The notes below the pieces were generated by a model. The model was not told the origin of the DNA, did not search any database, and saw nothing but the letters and a program-made list of their open reading frames with translations. 64,000 nucleotides of DNA. It comes from Streptomyces rimosus (GTDB lineage: Bacteria; Actinomycetota; Actinomycetes; Streptomycetales; Streptomycetaceae). Made by a program: the position numbers and the translations under genes. Where the stretch lies: positions 1,178,001 through 1,242,000 of the forward strand of contig NZ_CP023688.1 of the NCBI RefSeq assembly GCF_008704655.1. The letters run 5' to 3'. Of the stretch, positions 17,191 through 25,005 are shown one piece after another; position 1 is the stretch's first letter, and every line of letters begins with the position of its first letter.

Positions 17191-18594
17191 TCACCAGTCC
17201 CCGCCGCCGAACCCTCCGCCGCTGTCGCCGAAGCCGCCACCACCGCCGAAATCGCCGCCGCCGAAGCCGCCGGAGAAATCGTCCGGGTTGAAGTCCGAGC
17301 CGGAGACGTCGCCGCCCTCCGCCCCGGACGGGCCGCCGCCGAAGTCGGAGGCGTAGGCGGACGGGCCCATCAGGACGCTGCCCAGCATGGTGCCCACGAG
17401 CAGGCCCGGCAGCATGCCGCCGCCGAAATAGCCGCCCGCCCAGGGGCCGTAGGCCGGTCCGGCGTCCCAGTACGGGCGCTGCCCGTACTCGGTCTGCACC
17501 GTGCGGGCCATCGGCTCCTGGCCCTCCTCCAGACGTGTCCGGTCGGCGGCGCACACCGGGACCGTGCGCGGCGCCGCGCCGTCCGGCGCCCACTCCACGT
17601 CGGCGACGGACGGGCCGTGCCGCGGGTCGAAGAAGCACGGCACCCGGCGTTCGGGCAGGGGCTCGCCCTTGCGCCGCGCGGCCAGGGTGGCCAGCGCGAA
17701 CCGGCCGTCCTCCAGGGCCTTGGTCACCTGCTCGACATCGCCGGGCCGCTCGGCGCGGGCCATCGCCGACTTGGCGTTCTCGTACGCGTCCAGCGCGTGG
17801 GTGTAGTCGGCGCGCATCGCGTCGTCGGCGCCGGGCTCGCCGGGGTGGAAGTCGAGGCGGTCCAGCTCCTCGCCGAAGGCGGTGATGTCCTCGTCCACCA
17901 CGACGCGCAGCTGCTCCAGCGCGGCCCGCTCCTCCTCGGCGCGCTTCTTCTTGTTGCGGCGGGCCAGCGCGAACGCGCCACCGCCGCCGATGACCACCAG
18001 CGCGCCCAGGCCGACGAGCGCGCCGGTGCTCACGCCGTCGCCGTCGCCGTCGCCGCCCCAGGAAGCGGGCTCGTGGCCGGACGCCTGCTGCGTCGCGGTG
18101 TCCACGAAGCTGTTCAGGCGCTCCTTGGTGCTGCCGTAGTGGGAGCGCTGGGTCGCGCCGACGAGGTTGCGTACGGAATTGCGCGACATCACCCGCCCGT
18201 CGGCGGCGGCGTTGAACCGGTCGCCCAGTTCGACGGCGTAGACGCCGCTGATGCCGGTCTTGGTGCGCAGGTCCTTCAGGAGCGTGTTGGGCTGGTATTC
18301 GGCGGCCTTGGGCAGCACCGCGACGAAGACCGGCTTCCCGGAGTCCTTGATCTTCTGGGCCAGGGCCCCCGCGTCGGTGGCCGACAGTTCGCCGGAGGCC
18401 CGCGGGTCCACGTACACCGGCCCCTTCTTCAAGGCCGCCGCGGCCTCGTCCAGCCCGCCGGCGGCCCGCGCGCCGGGAGCCACGGCCGTGAGTACCGCCA
18501 GGAGGGCGGCCGCCAGGAAGAGCGCCGGGCCGGCCTGCGAGCGCTGGAGGAGCGCCGCTCGGGAGACCGGGGAGCGCCGGGTTGCGATCTTCAT
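17191..18594 (-). CDS. Secreted/membrane protein with TPM-like domain and Gly-rich tail
   Basis: A 467-residue protein. Residues 1-45 are a signal peptide ending near ARAAGG. An external domain follows (about 50-165) with GPVYVDPRASGELS and KPVFVAVLPKAA, resembling TPM-type domains. One transmembrane helix lies near 195-212 (GALVGLGALVVIGGGGAFAL), and a basic stop-transfer RRNKKKR follows. A charged helical cytoplasmic part comes next, then a tail made almost only of Gly, Asp, Phe and Ser. ATG at 18592-18594 begins the signal peptide. Function unknown; similar Gly-rich-tailed membrane proteins occur in other bacteria. The 11-base-spaced direct repeats just upstream may be its control site. 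Confidence 0.8.
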   Translation of the reverse strand: MKIATRRSPVSRAALLQRSQAGPALFLAAALLAVLTAVAPGARAAGGLDEAAAALKKGPVYVDPRASGELSATDAGALAQKIKDSGKPVFVAVLPKAAEYQPNTLLKDLRTKTGISGVYAVELGDRFNAAADGRVMSRNSVRNLVGATQRSHYGSTKERLNSFVDTATQQASGHEPASWGGDGDGDGVSTGALVGLGALVVIGGGGAFALARRNKKKRAEEERAALEQLRVVVDEDITAFGEELDRLDFHPGEPGADDAMRADYTHALDAYENAKSAMARAERPGDVEQVTKALEDGRFALATLAARRKGEPLPERRVPCFFDPRHGPSVADVEWAPDGAAPRTVPVCAADRTRLEEGQEPMARTVQTEYGQRPYWDAGPAYGPWAGGYFGGGMLPGLLVGTMLGSVLMGPSAYASDFGGGPSGAEGGDVSGSDFNPDDFSGGFGGGDFGGGGGFGDSGGGFGGGDW

Positions 18595-18626
18595 GAGTAC
18601 GACGCTACCCGAACCACACTTTCGAC

Positions 18627-18647
18627 ACATAACGGATACGTAACGGA
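18627..18647. promoter_or_regulatory. Two 10-base direct repeats upstream of the TPM-like gene
   Basis: ACATAACGGA (18627-18636) and ACGTAACGGA (18638-18647) differ at one base and start 11 bases apart, one helical turn. They lie about 33-53 bases upstream of the minus-strand start at 18594, in the promoter interval. A response-regulator site is possible; no regulator is identified. Confidence 0.45.
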
Positions 18648-18822
18648 CACAACGTGGCGGACCAACCGGGCACGGCACCGCCGCGCGGACACAGTGTCCC
18701 GCGGTTTCGGCGCCCTGTCCCCTCAAGGGCCGCCGGTGCGGTGGCCGGCGCGCCGGACCCGGTGATGATCTCGCCGCGCGGGCAGGCTCCGCTGCGACCG
18801 CCCCCGACAAACGGAGGTCATC

Positions 18823-19206
18823 ATGCGTACGGCCAGAGCCCGAACGATAGCCGTCCCGGCCGCCGCCATCGTGGCGACCGCCCTCGCGGCCGGACCCGCC
18901 GCCGCCGATCCGTCCCTGAAGGTGCGGACGCCCGCCGCGGGCTCCAGCGCGAAGGTGGCGGGCAGCCTGCTCGTGCAGTGGACGAACACCACCGGGAAGG
19001 AGGTGGACGTCTGGCTGAGCGCCCGCACGCCGTCCGGCGGGCACGACCGGCTGTCGCTGGTCGCACCGAAGGCGGGCAGCAAGCGGGCGGGCGAGGCCCT
19101 GGCCACCCTCCCCGTGGTGGCGCCGGGCACCTCCTACACGGTCGAGGTGACCACCCAGGACGGCGCGGAGAGCGACGTCAGCGGGCCCCTCGGCCTCATC
19201 GGCTGA
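18823..19206 (+). CDS. Small secreted protein, Ig-like fold
   Basis: A 127-residue exported protein. The signal peptide (residues 1-28) ends in AAGPAAADP. The mature part is short and beta-rich, with KVRTPAAGSSAKVAGSLLVQW and TSYTVEVTTQDG, resembling the Ser/Thr-rich membrane-anchored (KRE9-like) beta sandwich. No catalytic residues are visible. GGAGG precedes the ATG. It is a single gene between the TPM-like protein and the TetR gene. Function unknown. Confidence 0.75.
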   Translation: MRTARARTIAVPAAAIVATALAAGPAAADPSLKVRTPAAGSSAKVAGSLLVQWTNTTGKEVDVWLSARTPSGGHDRLSLVAPKAGSKRAGEALATLPVVAPGTSYTVEVTTQDGAESDVSGPLGLIG

Positions 19207-19262
19207 TCACCGCCCGTGTACGGTCAAGGCCGACCGGTGCACGAGGAAAGGGTGGCGACGCG

Positions 19263-19880
19263 ATGGCCCCGCGGGCGGACGGTACACCGACCTTCACGGA
19301 GCAGGCGCGCCGCCGGCAGCTCGTGGACTGCACCATCGACCTGATCTCCACCCGGGGCTATCCGGCCACCTCGCTCGCCGCGATCGCCGAGCGGGCCGGC
19401 ATCTCCAAGGCCGCCGTGCTGTACCACTTCTCCTCCAAGGACAACCTCACCCGGGCCGCCCTGGAGCACGTGCTGGCGGAGTTCACCGCGTACGTACGGG
19501 AGCGGGTGGACCGCGCGGCCGGACCGCGGGCCGCCGTCGTCGCCTACGTCCGCGCGATGATCGGCTACCAGCAGGCCAACCGCCGCCATGTGCGCGTCAT
19601 CACCGAGATGCTGCTCGACGACGCGGGCGGCACCAAGCTCAAGACGCCGGGTCAGCACGACACCGGCAACCGCTGGCAGGAGCTGGCCGCACTGCTGTCG
19701 GCCGGTCAGCAGGCGGGCGAGCTGCGGGAGTTCGACGCCCGTACGGTGGCGCTCGCGATCGGCGGCGCGATCGACGGCGTCGTCTCCCACTGGCTCGCCC
19801 ACCCCGAGTACGACCTCGACGCGGCGGCCGACGAGCTGGAGACGTTCACCCTGGACGCGATCACGCGCCGCGCCCGCTAG
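19263..19880 (+). CDS. TetR-family transcriptional regulator
   Basis: A 205-residue repressor. The N-terminal DNA-binding domain contains ATSLAAIAERAGISKAAVLYHFSSKDNL at about 38-65. The rest is an all-helical ligand domain with no recognised effector. ATG at 19263 has a GGAAAGG ribosome site. Its TAG stop lies inside the CTAG at the left end of the MITE-like element, so the insertion either abuts the gene or supplied its last codon. The gene faces the flavin monooxygenase, whose promoter carries a double TetR-type palindrome (21379-21414), a plausible target. Confidence 0.9.
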   Translation: MAPRADGTPTFTEQARRRQLVDCTIDLISTRGYPATSLAAIAERAGISKAAVLYHFSSKDNLTRAALEHVLAEFTAYVRERVDRAAGPRAAVVAYVRAMIGYQQANRRHVRVITEMLLDDAGGTKLKTPGQHDTGNRWQELAALLSAGQQAGELREFDARTVALAIGGAIDGVVSHWLAHPEYDLDAAADELETFTLDAITRRAR

Positions 19881-20107
19881 GGCGTGTCTTTGGGATCAGC
19901 CTGGAGCAGCCCGCGGCGTCTGGTGATGGGGGCACCTCCCGCGCCCGTCCAGGGCTGCGGGGGAGCCTCGCAAGGCGGAGCATTGCCCTCGGACTGGGTG
20001 TCCGTGGGTGATGCGACAACGCCGCGTGGGGGCACCTCCCAGCGGTAGCTGGGGGAGTGCCGTGCCAGGCGTCGCGGGCCCAGGATGATCCGAAAGACAC
20101 GCCCTAG
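19877..20107. mobile_element. MITE-like element with ~28-base terminal inverted repeats
   Basis: The ends match as inverted repeats over about 28 bases with two mismatches: both read inward as CTAGGGCGTGTCTTT, then GGATCA and CCTGG. A second, inner pair (CCCGCGGCGTCTGG on the left, CCAGGCGTCGCGGG on the right) extends the symmetry. CTAG flanks both ends, fitting a 4-base target duplication as made by IS5-type elements. The interior holds two GGGGGCACCTCCC copies, the second followed by a hairpin (CTCCCAGC, loop, GCTGGGGGAG). There is no open reading frame of transposase size. It lies between convergent genes and may act as a terminator. Confidence 0.75.
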
Positions 20108-20114
20108 ACCCGCG

Positions 20115-21326
20115 TCACCCCCGCGCGAAGGCCGGCGCCCGCTCGGGCCGGATGCCGATGCCGCCGAGATATCCCGTCACGGTCCGCAGGAGCGGCAGCC
20201 GTTGGAGGAGGCGGAGCGGCACCGGGAGGCGGTCCGGGTCGAGTGTGCCGTCCAGGGCCGGGCGCAGCAGCGACTCGTGTTCGGCGATCTGGCTCTTCTG
20301 GACCACGGCGGCGGGCAGCTGCCGCCGCCGCTGCACCCGGGCCAGGTCGCGTACGCCGACCGTGCCGTGGCGCAGCGGCCCGGCGAGGAGGCGTGCCGCG
20401 GCGACGGCGTCCTGCACCGCGAGGTTGACGCCGACGCCGCCGGTCGGCGACATGGTGTGGGCGGCGTCGCCGAGGCAGAGCAGACCGGGCCGGTACCAGC
20501 GGCGCAGCATGCCCATCGTCACGTCGAGCAGCTTCACGTCGTCCCAGGAGCCGATCGCGTCCGTCACCTCGGGTCCCCAGCCGAAGAGCGTCCCGAGCCG
20601 GTCGCGGAACCACTCGATGCCGTGGGCGCGCAGCGCGGCGTCCGTGCCCTTCTTGATCAGGTAGGAGGTCTGGCAGTAGTCGCCCCGGTCCATGGTGACC
20701 GCGAACTGCCCGTCGCCCGCCCGCATGAAGACCCGGCCGTCCCCGGGCGCGGGGACGCGGACGTTCCACACGTCCATCGGCACGTCGAAGGTGCGCTGCC
20801 GCAGTCCGGCCAGGCCGCGTACCAGGGAGTCGCGGCCGTCGCAGGCCACCGTGAGATCGGCCGCCAGTTCGTGTTCGGTGCCGTGCTCGTCCCGGTAGCG
20901 CACCCCGGTCACCCGTCCGCCTTCGGTGCGCAGCCCCGTACAGGCGGCGCGCATGCGCAGGGTGAAGGCGGGTTCCGCGGCGGCGGCGTTCGCGAGGAGG
21001 TCGAGGAAGTCCCACTGCGGGACCATGGCCATGTACTTGTGGCGGCCGGGCAGCCGGCGCAGGTCGGCGGCCACGAGGGTGCGGTCGCCGATGCGCATCC
21101 GTACCTCTTCGAGCTGCCCCGCGGGCAGGCGCGCGAAGCGTTCGCCGAGGCCGAGTTCGTCGAGCAGGCGCAGGGTCGAGGGGTGCACCGTGTCCCCGCG
21201 GAAGTCGCGCAGGAAGTCGGCGTGCTTCTCCAGGACGGTCACCCGCACTCCGGCGCGGGCCAGCAGCAGCCCGAGCATCATCCCGGCCGGTCCGCCCCCC
21301 ACCACGCAGCACGTCGTGTGTTCCAT
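20115..21326 (-). CDS. FAD-dependent aromatic monooxygenase (PHBH fold)
   Basis: A 403-residue class A flavin monooxygenase. It has the Rossmann loop CVVGGGPAGMMLGLLLARAG at 7-26, the DG motif in TVACDGRDS near 160, and GDAAHTMSPTGGVGVNLAVQDA near 285-305, which binds FAD ribityl and phosphate. Such enzymes hydroxylate aromatic or polyketide substrates with NAD(P)H and oxygen. It follows two acyl-CoA dehydrogenases on the same strand, but a 98-base gap with a strong palindrome separates them. It therefore probably has its own TetR-controlled promoter. The substrate is unknown. Confidence 0.88.
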   Translation of the reverse strand: MEHTTCCVVGGGPAGMMLGLLLARAGVRVTVLEKHADFLRDFRGDTVHPSTLRLLDELGLGERFARLPAGQLEEVRMRIGDRTLVAADLRRLPGRHKYMAMVPQWDFLDLLANAAAAEPAFTLRMRAACTGLRTEGGRVTGVRYRDEHGTEHELAADLTVACDGRDSLVRGLAGLRQRTFDVPMDVWNVRVPAPGDGRVFMRAGDGQFAVTMDRGDYCQTSYLIKKGTDAALRAHGIEWFRDRLGTLFGWGPEVTDAIGSWDDVKLLDVTMGMLRRWYRPGLLCLGDAAHTMSPTGGVGVNLAVQDAVAAARLLAGPLRHGTVGVRDLARVQRRRQLPAAVVQKSQIAEHESLLRPALDGTLDPDRLPVPLRLLQRLPLLRTVTGYLGGIGIRPERAPAFARG

Positions 21327-21378
21327 GCCGTACCCCCTCGCCGTCGTCCGCCGCGTGTCGCGACGCGTCGACGACAGA

Positions 21379-21414
21379 CTAACCGATCGGTCAGTTGCCT
21401 GACCGATCGGTTAG
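21379..21414. promoter_or_regulatory. Perfect 16-base inverted repeat, double TetR-type operator
   Basis: CTAACCGATCGGTCAG (21379-21394) is followed after TTGC by its exact reverse complement (21399-21414). Each arm contains the 10-base palindrome ACCGATCGGT, so there are two symmetric sites 20 bases apart, about two helical turns. It lies 53 to 88 bases upstream of the monooxygenase start. This is the classic form of a TetR-family operator pair. The convergent TetR gene at 19263 is the nearest candidate; the pairing is inference. As RNA the arms would form a stem, so a terminator of the dehydrogenase operon is a secondary reading. Confidence 0.75.
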
Positions 21415-21424
21415 CGGGGAATGA

Positions 21425-22606
21425 TCACGGAGCCGGAATGTCCACCAGTTCCGCCAGCGCCGCACGGTGCCGCCCCGGGGTGCCCAGGGCGATCTCGTCG
21501 GCCTTGGCGCGCTTGAGGAAGAGGTGCGCGGGGTGTTCCCAGGTCATGCCGATGCCGCCGTGCAGCTGGACGCACTCCTCGGCCGCGCGCACCGCGACCG
21601 GCGCGCAGTACGCCTGGGCCACCGCCACCGCCACCGGCGCGTCCGGGCTGCCGGTGGCCAGCGCGTCGGCGGCGTTGCGGGCCGCGGCGCGGGCCGAGGC
21701 CACGTCCAGCCAGAGGGCTGCCATCCGGTGCTTGAGCGCCTGGAACGAGCCGACGGGGCGGCCGAACTGGGTGCGCTGCGCGGTGTGCCGGACGGTCTCG
21801 GCCAGACACCATTCGGCGATGCCGAGCTGCTCGGAGGCGAGCAGTCCCGCACCGGTCAGCAGCGCCCCGGTCACCGCCGCGCGGGCCGTGTCCTGCCCGG
21901 CCAGCAGCCGCCCGGCGGCGCGGTCGAGGGTGATCCGGGCGGGTACGCGGGTCAGGTCGAGCGGGACGCCCGGCGCGACGCGCACACCGTCGGCCGCCGC
22001 GTCCACGGCGTACAGCGCGTATCCGTAGGGTCCGTCGGCCGGTACGAGCAGCACGTCCGCGGCGGCGCCATCCGCGACGCCGGTCACCTCGCCGCTCAGC
22101 GCGCCGTCCGCGTCGGCCCGTACGGCCGGTTCCGGCAGGGTGCCGGGAGCGGTCGGCAGCGGCACGGCGAGCACGCCGACGCTGCGCCCTTCGGCGAGCG
22201 CGGCGAGCGGCGCGGTCACCTCCGGGCGGTCGGTCTCGCATCCGAGGAGCGCCGTCACGGCCAGTACCGCGCTGGTCAGATACGGCACGGGGGCCACCGC
22301 GCGGCCCAGCTCCTCCAGGACGACCGCGGCCTCGCGGGCGCTCGCGCCCTGCCCGCCGAGCTTCTCCGGTACCAGCAGCCCGGCGGTGCCCATGTCGGCG
22401 GCCAGCGGGCGCCACAGCCCGGTGTCGTACGCCCGGCCGCTCTCCAGGTCCGCGAGGACGGCGGCCGGACCGCCGCGGTCGGCGAGCAGCGAGCGGACCG
22501 CGGCCCGCAGGTCCTCCTCGGGCTCCGTGTAGAGGAGGTCGGGGTCGGCGCCGGGCTGCGCGGGGGCCGGTTCGGTGGGGGCCGCGGCCCCGCTCGGAGC
22601 GGTCAT
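21425..22606 (-). CDS. Acyl-CoA dehydrogenase, second subunit-like
   Basis: A 393-residue protein of the acyl-CoA dehydrogenase family. It has GLLVPEKLGGQGASAREAAVVLEELGRAV near 90-115 and the C-terminal AQRTQFGRPVGSFQALKHRMA near 300, then CVQLHGGIGMTWEHPAHLFLKRA near 360. The middle beta domain is poorly conserved. The usual catalytic Glu region is not obvious, as in the partner subunits of heteromeric (FadE/ChsE-type) dehydrogenases. ATG at 22604-22606 overlaps the first dehydrogenase's stop as ATGA. The two probably assemble together to oxidise a bulky acyl-CoA such as a sterol or aromatic side chain, by analogy only. Confidence 0.85.
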   Translation of the reverse strand: MTAPSGAAAPTEPAPAQPGADPDLLYTEPEEDLRAAVRSLLADRGGPAAVLADLESGRAYDTGLWRPLAADMGTAGLLVPEKLGGQGASAREAAVVLEELGRAVAPVPYLTSAVLAVTALLGCETDRPEVTAPLAALAEGRSVGVLAVPLPTAPGTLPEPAVRADADGALSGEVTGVADGAAADVLLVPADGPYGYALYAVDAAADGVRVAPGVPLDLTRVPARITLDRAAGRLLAGQDTARAAVTGALLTGAGLLASEQLGIAEWCLAETVRHTAQRTQFGRPVGSFQALKHRMAALWLDVASARAAARNAADALATGSPDAPVAVAVAQAYCAPVAVRAAEECVQLHGGIGMTWEHPAHLFLKRAKADEIALGTPGRHRAALAELVDIPAP

Positions 22607-23826
22607 CGGGGGAGGTCCTTCCAGGCGACGTCCTTGTCGGTGCGCGGCTCGGGCGGCAGGCCCAGGACGCGTTCGGCGACGATGTTCAGCAGCACCTCGG
22701 AGGTGCCGCCCTCGATGGAGTTGCCCTTGGCGCGCAGGTAGCGGTAGCCGGCCTGGCGCCCGGTGAAGTCCACGCCCTCGGGACGGCGCAGGGTCCAGTC
22801 GTCGTACGCCAGCCCGTCCTCGCCCAGGAACTCCACCTCCCAGCCGCTGATCTGCTGGGCCAGCCGGGCGAACGCCAGCTTCATGCCGCTGCCTTCGGGC
22901 CCGGGGTGCCCCTTGGCGAGCTGCTGGCGCAGCCGCTCCCCCGTCAGGCGGGCGACCTCGGCGTCCACCCAGTGGCGCAGCAGCCGCTGGTGGAGGTCGT
23001 GGGTGCGCGCCTCGGGGCGTTCGCGCCAGGCCCGGGCGGCGACGCCGATCATGCCGCCCTCGCGCGGCTGGCGGGCACCGCCGATCGCCACCCGCTCGTT
23101 CATGAGCGTGGTCTGCGCGACCTTCCAGCCCTCCCCCACCGCGCCGAGGCGGTGCGCGTCGGGAATCCGTACGCCGGTCAGGAAGACCTCGTTGAACTCG
23201 GCCTCGCCGGTGATCTGCCGCAGCGGGCGCACCTCGACGCCGGGGTCGGTCATGTCGCACACGAAGTAGGTGATGCCGCGGTGCTTGGGCAGGTCCGGGT
23301 CCGTACGGGCGATGAGGATCGCCCAGCGGGCCAGGTGGGCGCTGGAAGTCCACACCTTCTGGCCGTCCACCACCCAGCCGGTGCCGTCCTCGTCCCGTAC
23401 GGCGCTGGTGGCGAGCGCGGCCAGGTCCGATCCTGCGCCGGGTTCGCTGAACAGCTGGCACCAGGCCTCTTCACCGGTCCACAGCGGGCGCAGGAAGCGC
23501 TGCTTCTGCTCGTCCGTACCGAAGCGGAGGATGGTGGGGGCGGCCATACCCAGGCCGATGCCGATACGGCGGGGGTCGTTGTCCGGTGCCCCCGCCGCCT
23601 CCAACTCCGCGTCCACCACGGCCTGAAGCGCGCGCGGCGCGTCGAGCCCGCCCAGGCCCCGGGGGAAATGGACCCAGGCCAGCCCGGCGTCGAAGCGCGC
23701 GCGCAGGAAGTCGAGCGGGGCGGTGTCGGCGGGTGGATGGGCGGCGAGCAAGTCGGCGGTACGGCGACGCAGTTCGGCGGCGTCGAGGCGCCCGGTCTCG
23801 CCGGTCTCCGTGGTCCCGTCGGTCAT
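22603..23826 (-). CDS. Acyl-CoA dehydrogenase, first subunit
   Basis: A 407-residue dehydrogenase with the FAD- and substrate-binding block EAWCQLFSEPGAGSDLAAL near 125-143, VDGQKVWTSSAHLARW near 158 and the C-terminal GNSIEGGTSEVLLNIVAERVLGLP. It inserts a double bond between C2 and C3 of an acyl-CoA and passes electrons to electron-transfer flavoprotein. Both ends overlap neighbours as ATGA (with the quinone oxidoreductase upstream and the second dehydrogenase downstream). The trio is one translationally coupled unit. Substrate unknown. Confidence 0.9.
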   Translation of the reverse strand: MTDGTTETGETGRLDAAELRRRTADLLAAHPPADTAPLDFLRARFDAGLAWVHFPRGLGGLDAPRALQAVVDAELEAAGAPDNDPRRIGIGLGMAAPTILRFGTDEQKQRFLRPLWTGEEAWCQLFSEPGAGSDLAALATSAVRDEDGTGWVVDGQKVWTSSAHLARWAILIARTDPDLPKHRGITYFVCDMTDPGVEVRPLRQITGEAEFNEVFLTGVRIPDAHRLGAVGEGWKVAQTTLMNERVAIGGARQPREGGMIGVAARAWRERPEARTHDLHQRLLRHWVDAEVARLTGERLRQQLAKGHPGPEGSGMKLAFARLAQQISGWEVEFLGEDGLAYDDWTLRRPEGVDFTGRQAGYRYLRAKGNSIEGGTSEVLLNIVAERVLGLPPEPRTDKDVAWKDLPR

Positions 23827-24821
23827 GACGCGTCCTCCAGGCCGGGGACGACGACCAGACGGCCGGTGGTGGTGCCGTCGAAGACCCGCTGTACGGCCTC
23901 GGCCGCGCCGGACAGCGGCACCCGGCCGCCGATCAGCGGCTTGATGACGCCCTGCGCGGCCAGCTTGGCCAGCTCCTCGTGGCAGGCGTCGACCGCGGCC
24001 GGGTCCTTGGTGTTGTACAGACCCCAGTGGAGGCCCAGGATCGTGTAGTTCTTCACGAGGGCGTGGTTGAGGCCCGGGGTGGGCACGGTGCCGCTGGCGA
24101 AACCGACGACCACGATGCGGCCCTCGAAGGCCACGCACTTGACGGACTTGGCGTACGCCTCGCCGCCCACCGGGTCGTAGACCACATCCGCGCCCCGGCC
24201 GCCGGTCGCCTCCTTGACGGCGGCCACGATGTCGTCCGTACGCCGGTCCAGCACCAGGTCGCAGCCGAGCTCCCGGGCGACGGCCGCCTTGTCGGAGCCG
24301 CCCACGACGCCGATGACCCGCGCGCCCGCGGCCTTGCCGAGCTGGACGGCGGCGCTGCCCACACCGCCCGACGCCGCGTGCACGAGCAGGGTCTCGCCCG
24401 CCTGGATACGGGCCCTGCGGTGCAGGCCGAACCAGCCGGTCTGGTAGCCGATGTGCAGCGCGGCGGCCTCCGCGTCGTCCAGGGCGTCCGGTGCGGGGCG
24501 GACGGCCGCCGCGTCCACGAGGACGCGTTCGGCGAAGCCGCCGTCCGGCAGCGGGGGCTGGGCCAGCACCCGGGCGCCCGCCTGCCCGGACGCGCCCTCG
24601 CCCGCTTCGAGCACCTCGCCGCAGATCTCCACGCCCGGCGTGAACGGGAACGGCGGGCGCACCTGGTACTGGCCGCGGCACAGCAGCGCGTCGGGGAAGT
24701 TGACGTTGGCGGCCCGCACGCGCAGCAGCAGCTGCCCCGGTCCGGGCTGCGGGTCCGGCACTTCTTCCAGCCGCATCACCTCACGAGGCTCGCCGTTCTC
24801 GTGTACGCGCCATGCCTTCAC
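23823..24821 (-). CDS. NADPH:quinone oxidoreductase (zinc-free MDR family)
   Basis: A 332-residue medium-chain reductase. The N-terminal GroES-like part has ANVNFPDALLCRGQYQ near residue 45 with no zinc Cys ligands. The Rossmann part starts at LLVHAASGGVGSAAVQLGKAAGA near 143, and VVYDPVGGEAYAKSVKC is near 208. GTG at 24819-24821 is preferred because GGAGG lies 6 bases upstream. It is the first gene of the dehydrogenase operon, preceded by a TetR-like site at 24884-24901. It may reduce an enoyl or quinone intermediate made by the dehydrogenases; inference. Confidence 0.87.
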   Translation of the reverse strand: MKAWRVHENGEPREVMRLEEVPDPQPGPGQLLLRVRAANVNFPDALLCRGQYQVRPPFPFTPGVEICGEVLEAGEGASGQAGARVLAQPPLPDGGFAERVLVDAAAVRPAPDALDDAEAAALHIGYQTGWFGLHRRARIQAGETLLVHAASGGVGSAAVQLGKAAGARVIGVVGGSDKAAVARELGCDLVLDRRTDDIVAAVKEATGGRGADVVYDPVGGEAYAKSVKCVAFEGRIVVVGFASGTVPTPGLNHALVKNYTILGLHWGLYNTKDPAAVDACHEELAKLAAQGVIKPLIGGRVPLSGAAEAVQRVFDGTTTGRLVVVPGLEDAS

Positions 24822-24883
24822 TGGTGCCTCCACAGACCTCGGGTACGCGGGAAGCGCGGGGCACCGGCCCCGCGGCCATCGGC

Positions 24884-24901
24884 ATACTAAGCGGTCGGTA
24901 T
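24884..24901. promoter_or_regulatory. TetR-style semi-palindrome upstream of the dehydrogenase operon
   Basis: ATACTAAGCGGTCGGTAT is symmetric at six of nine base pairs and contains TAAGCG and CGGTCGGT, words common in operators of TetR regulators of acyl-CoA catabolism. It lies 63-80 bases upstream of the quinone oxidoreductase start, in the 184-base interval shared with the divergent XRE gene, which otherwise holds nothing I can name. It differs from the site at 21379, so two regulators are possible. Confidence 0.5.
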
Positions 24902-25005
24902 CCCGGAGGGAACCGTCGAAGTCCAGGAGGACCGGCACCCACCCGGATCATCCTGATACCGGCAGGGTCAGGCTCGCCGCGCCCCGGTGTACGACACTGG
25001 CCGCC

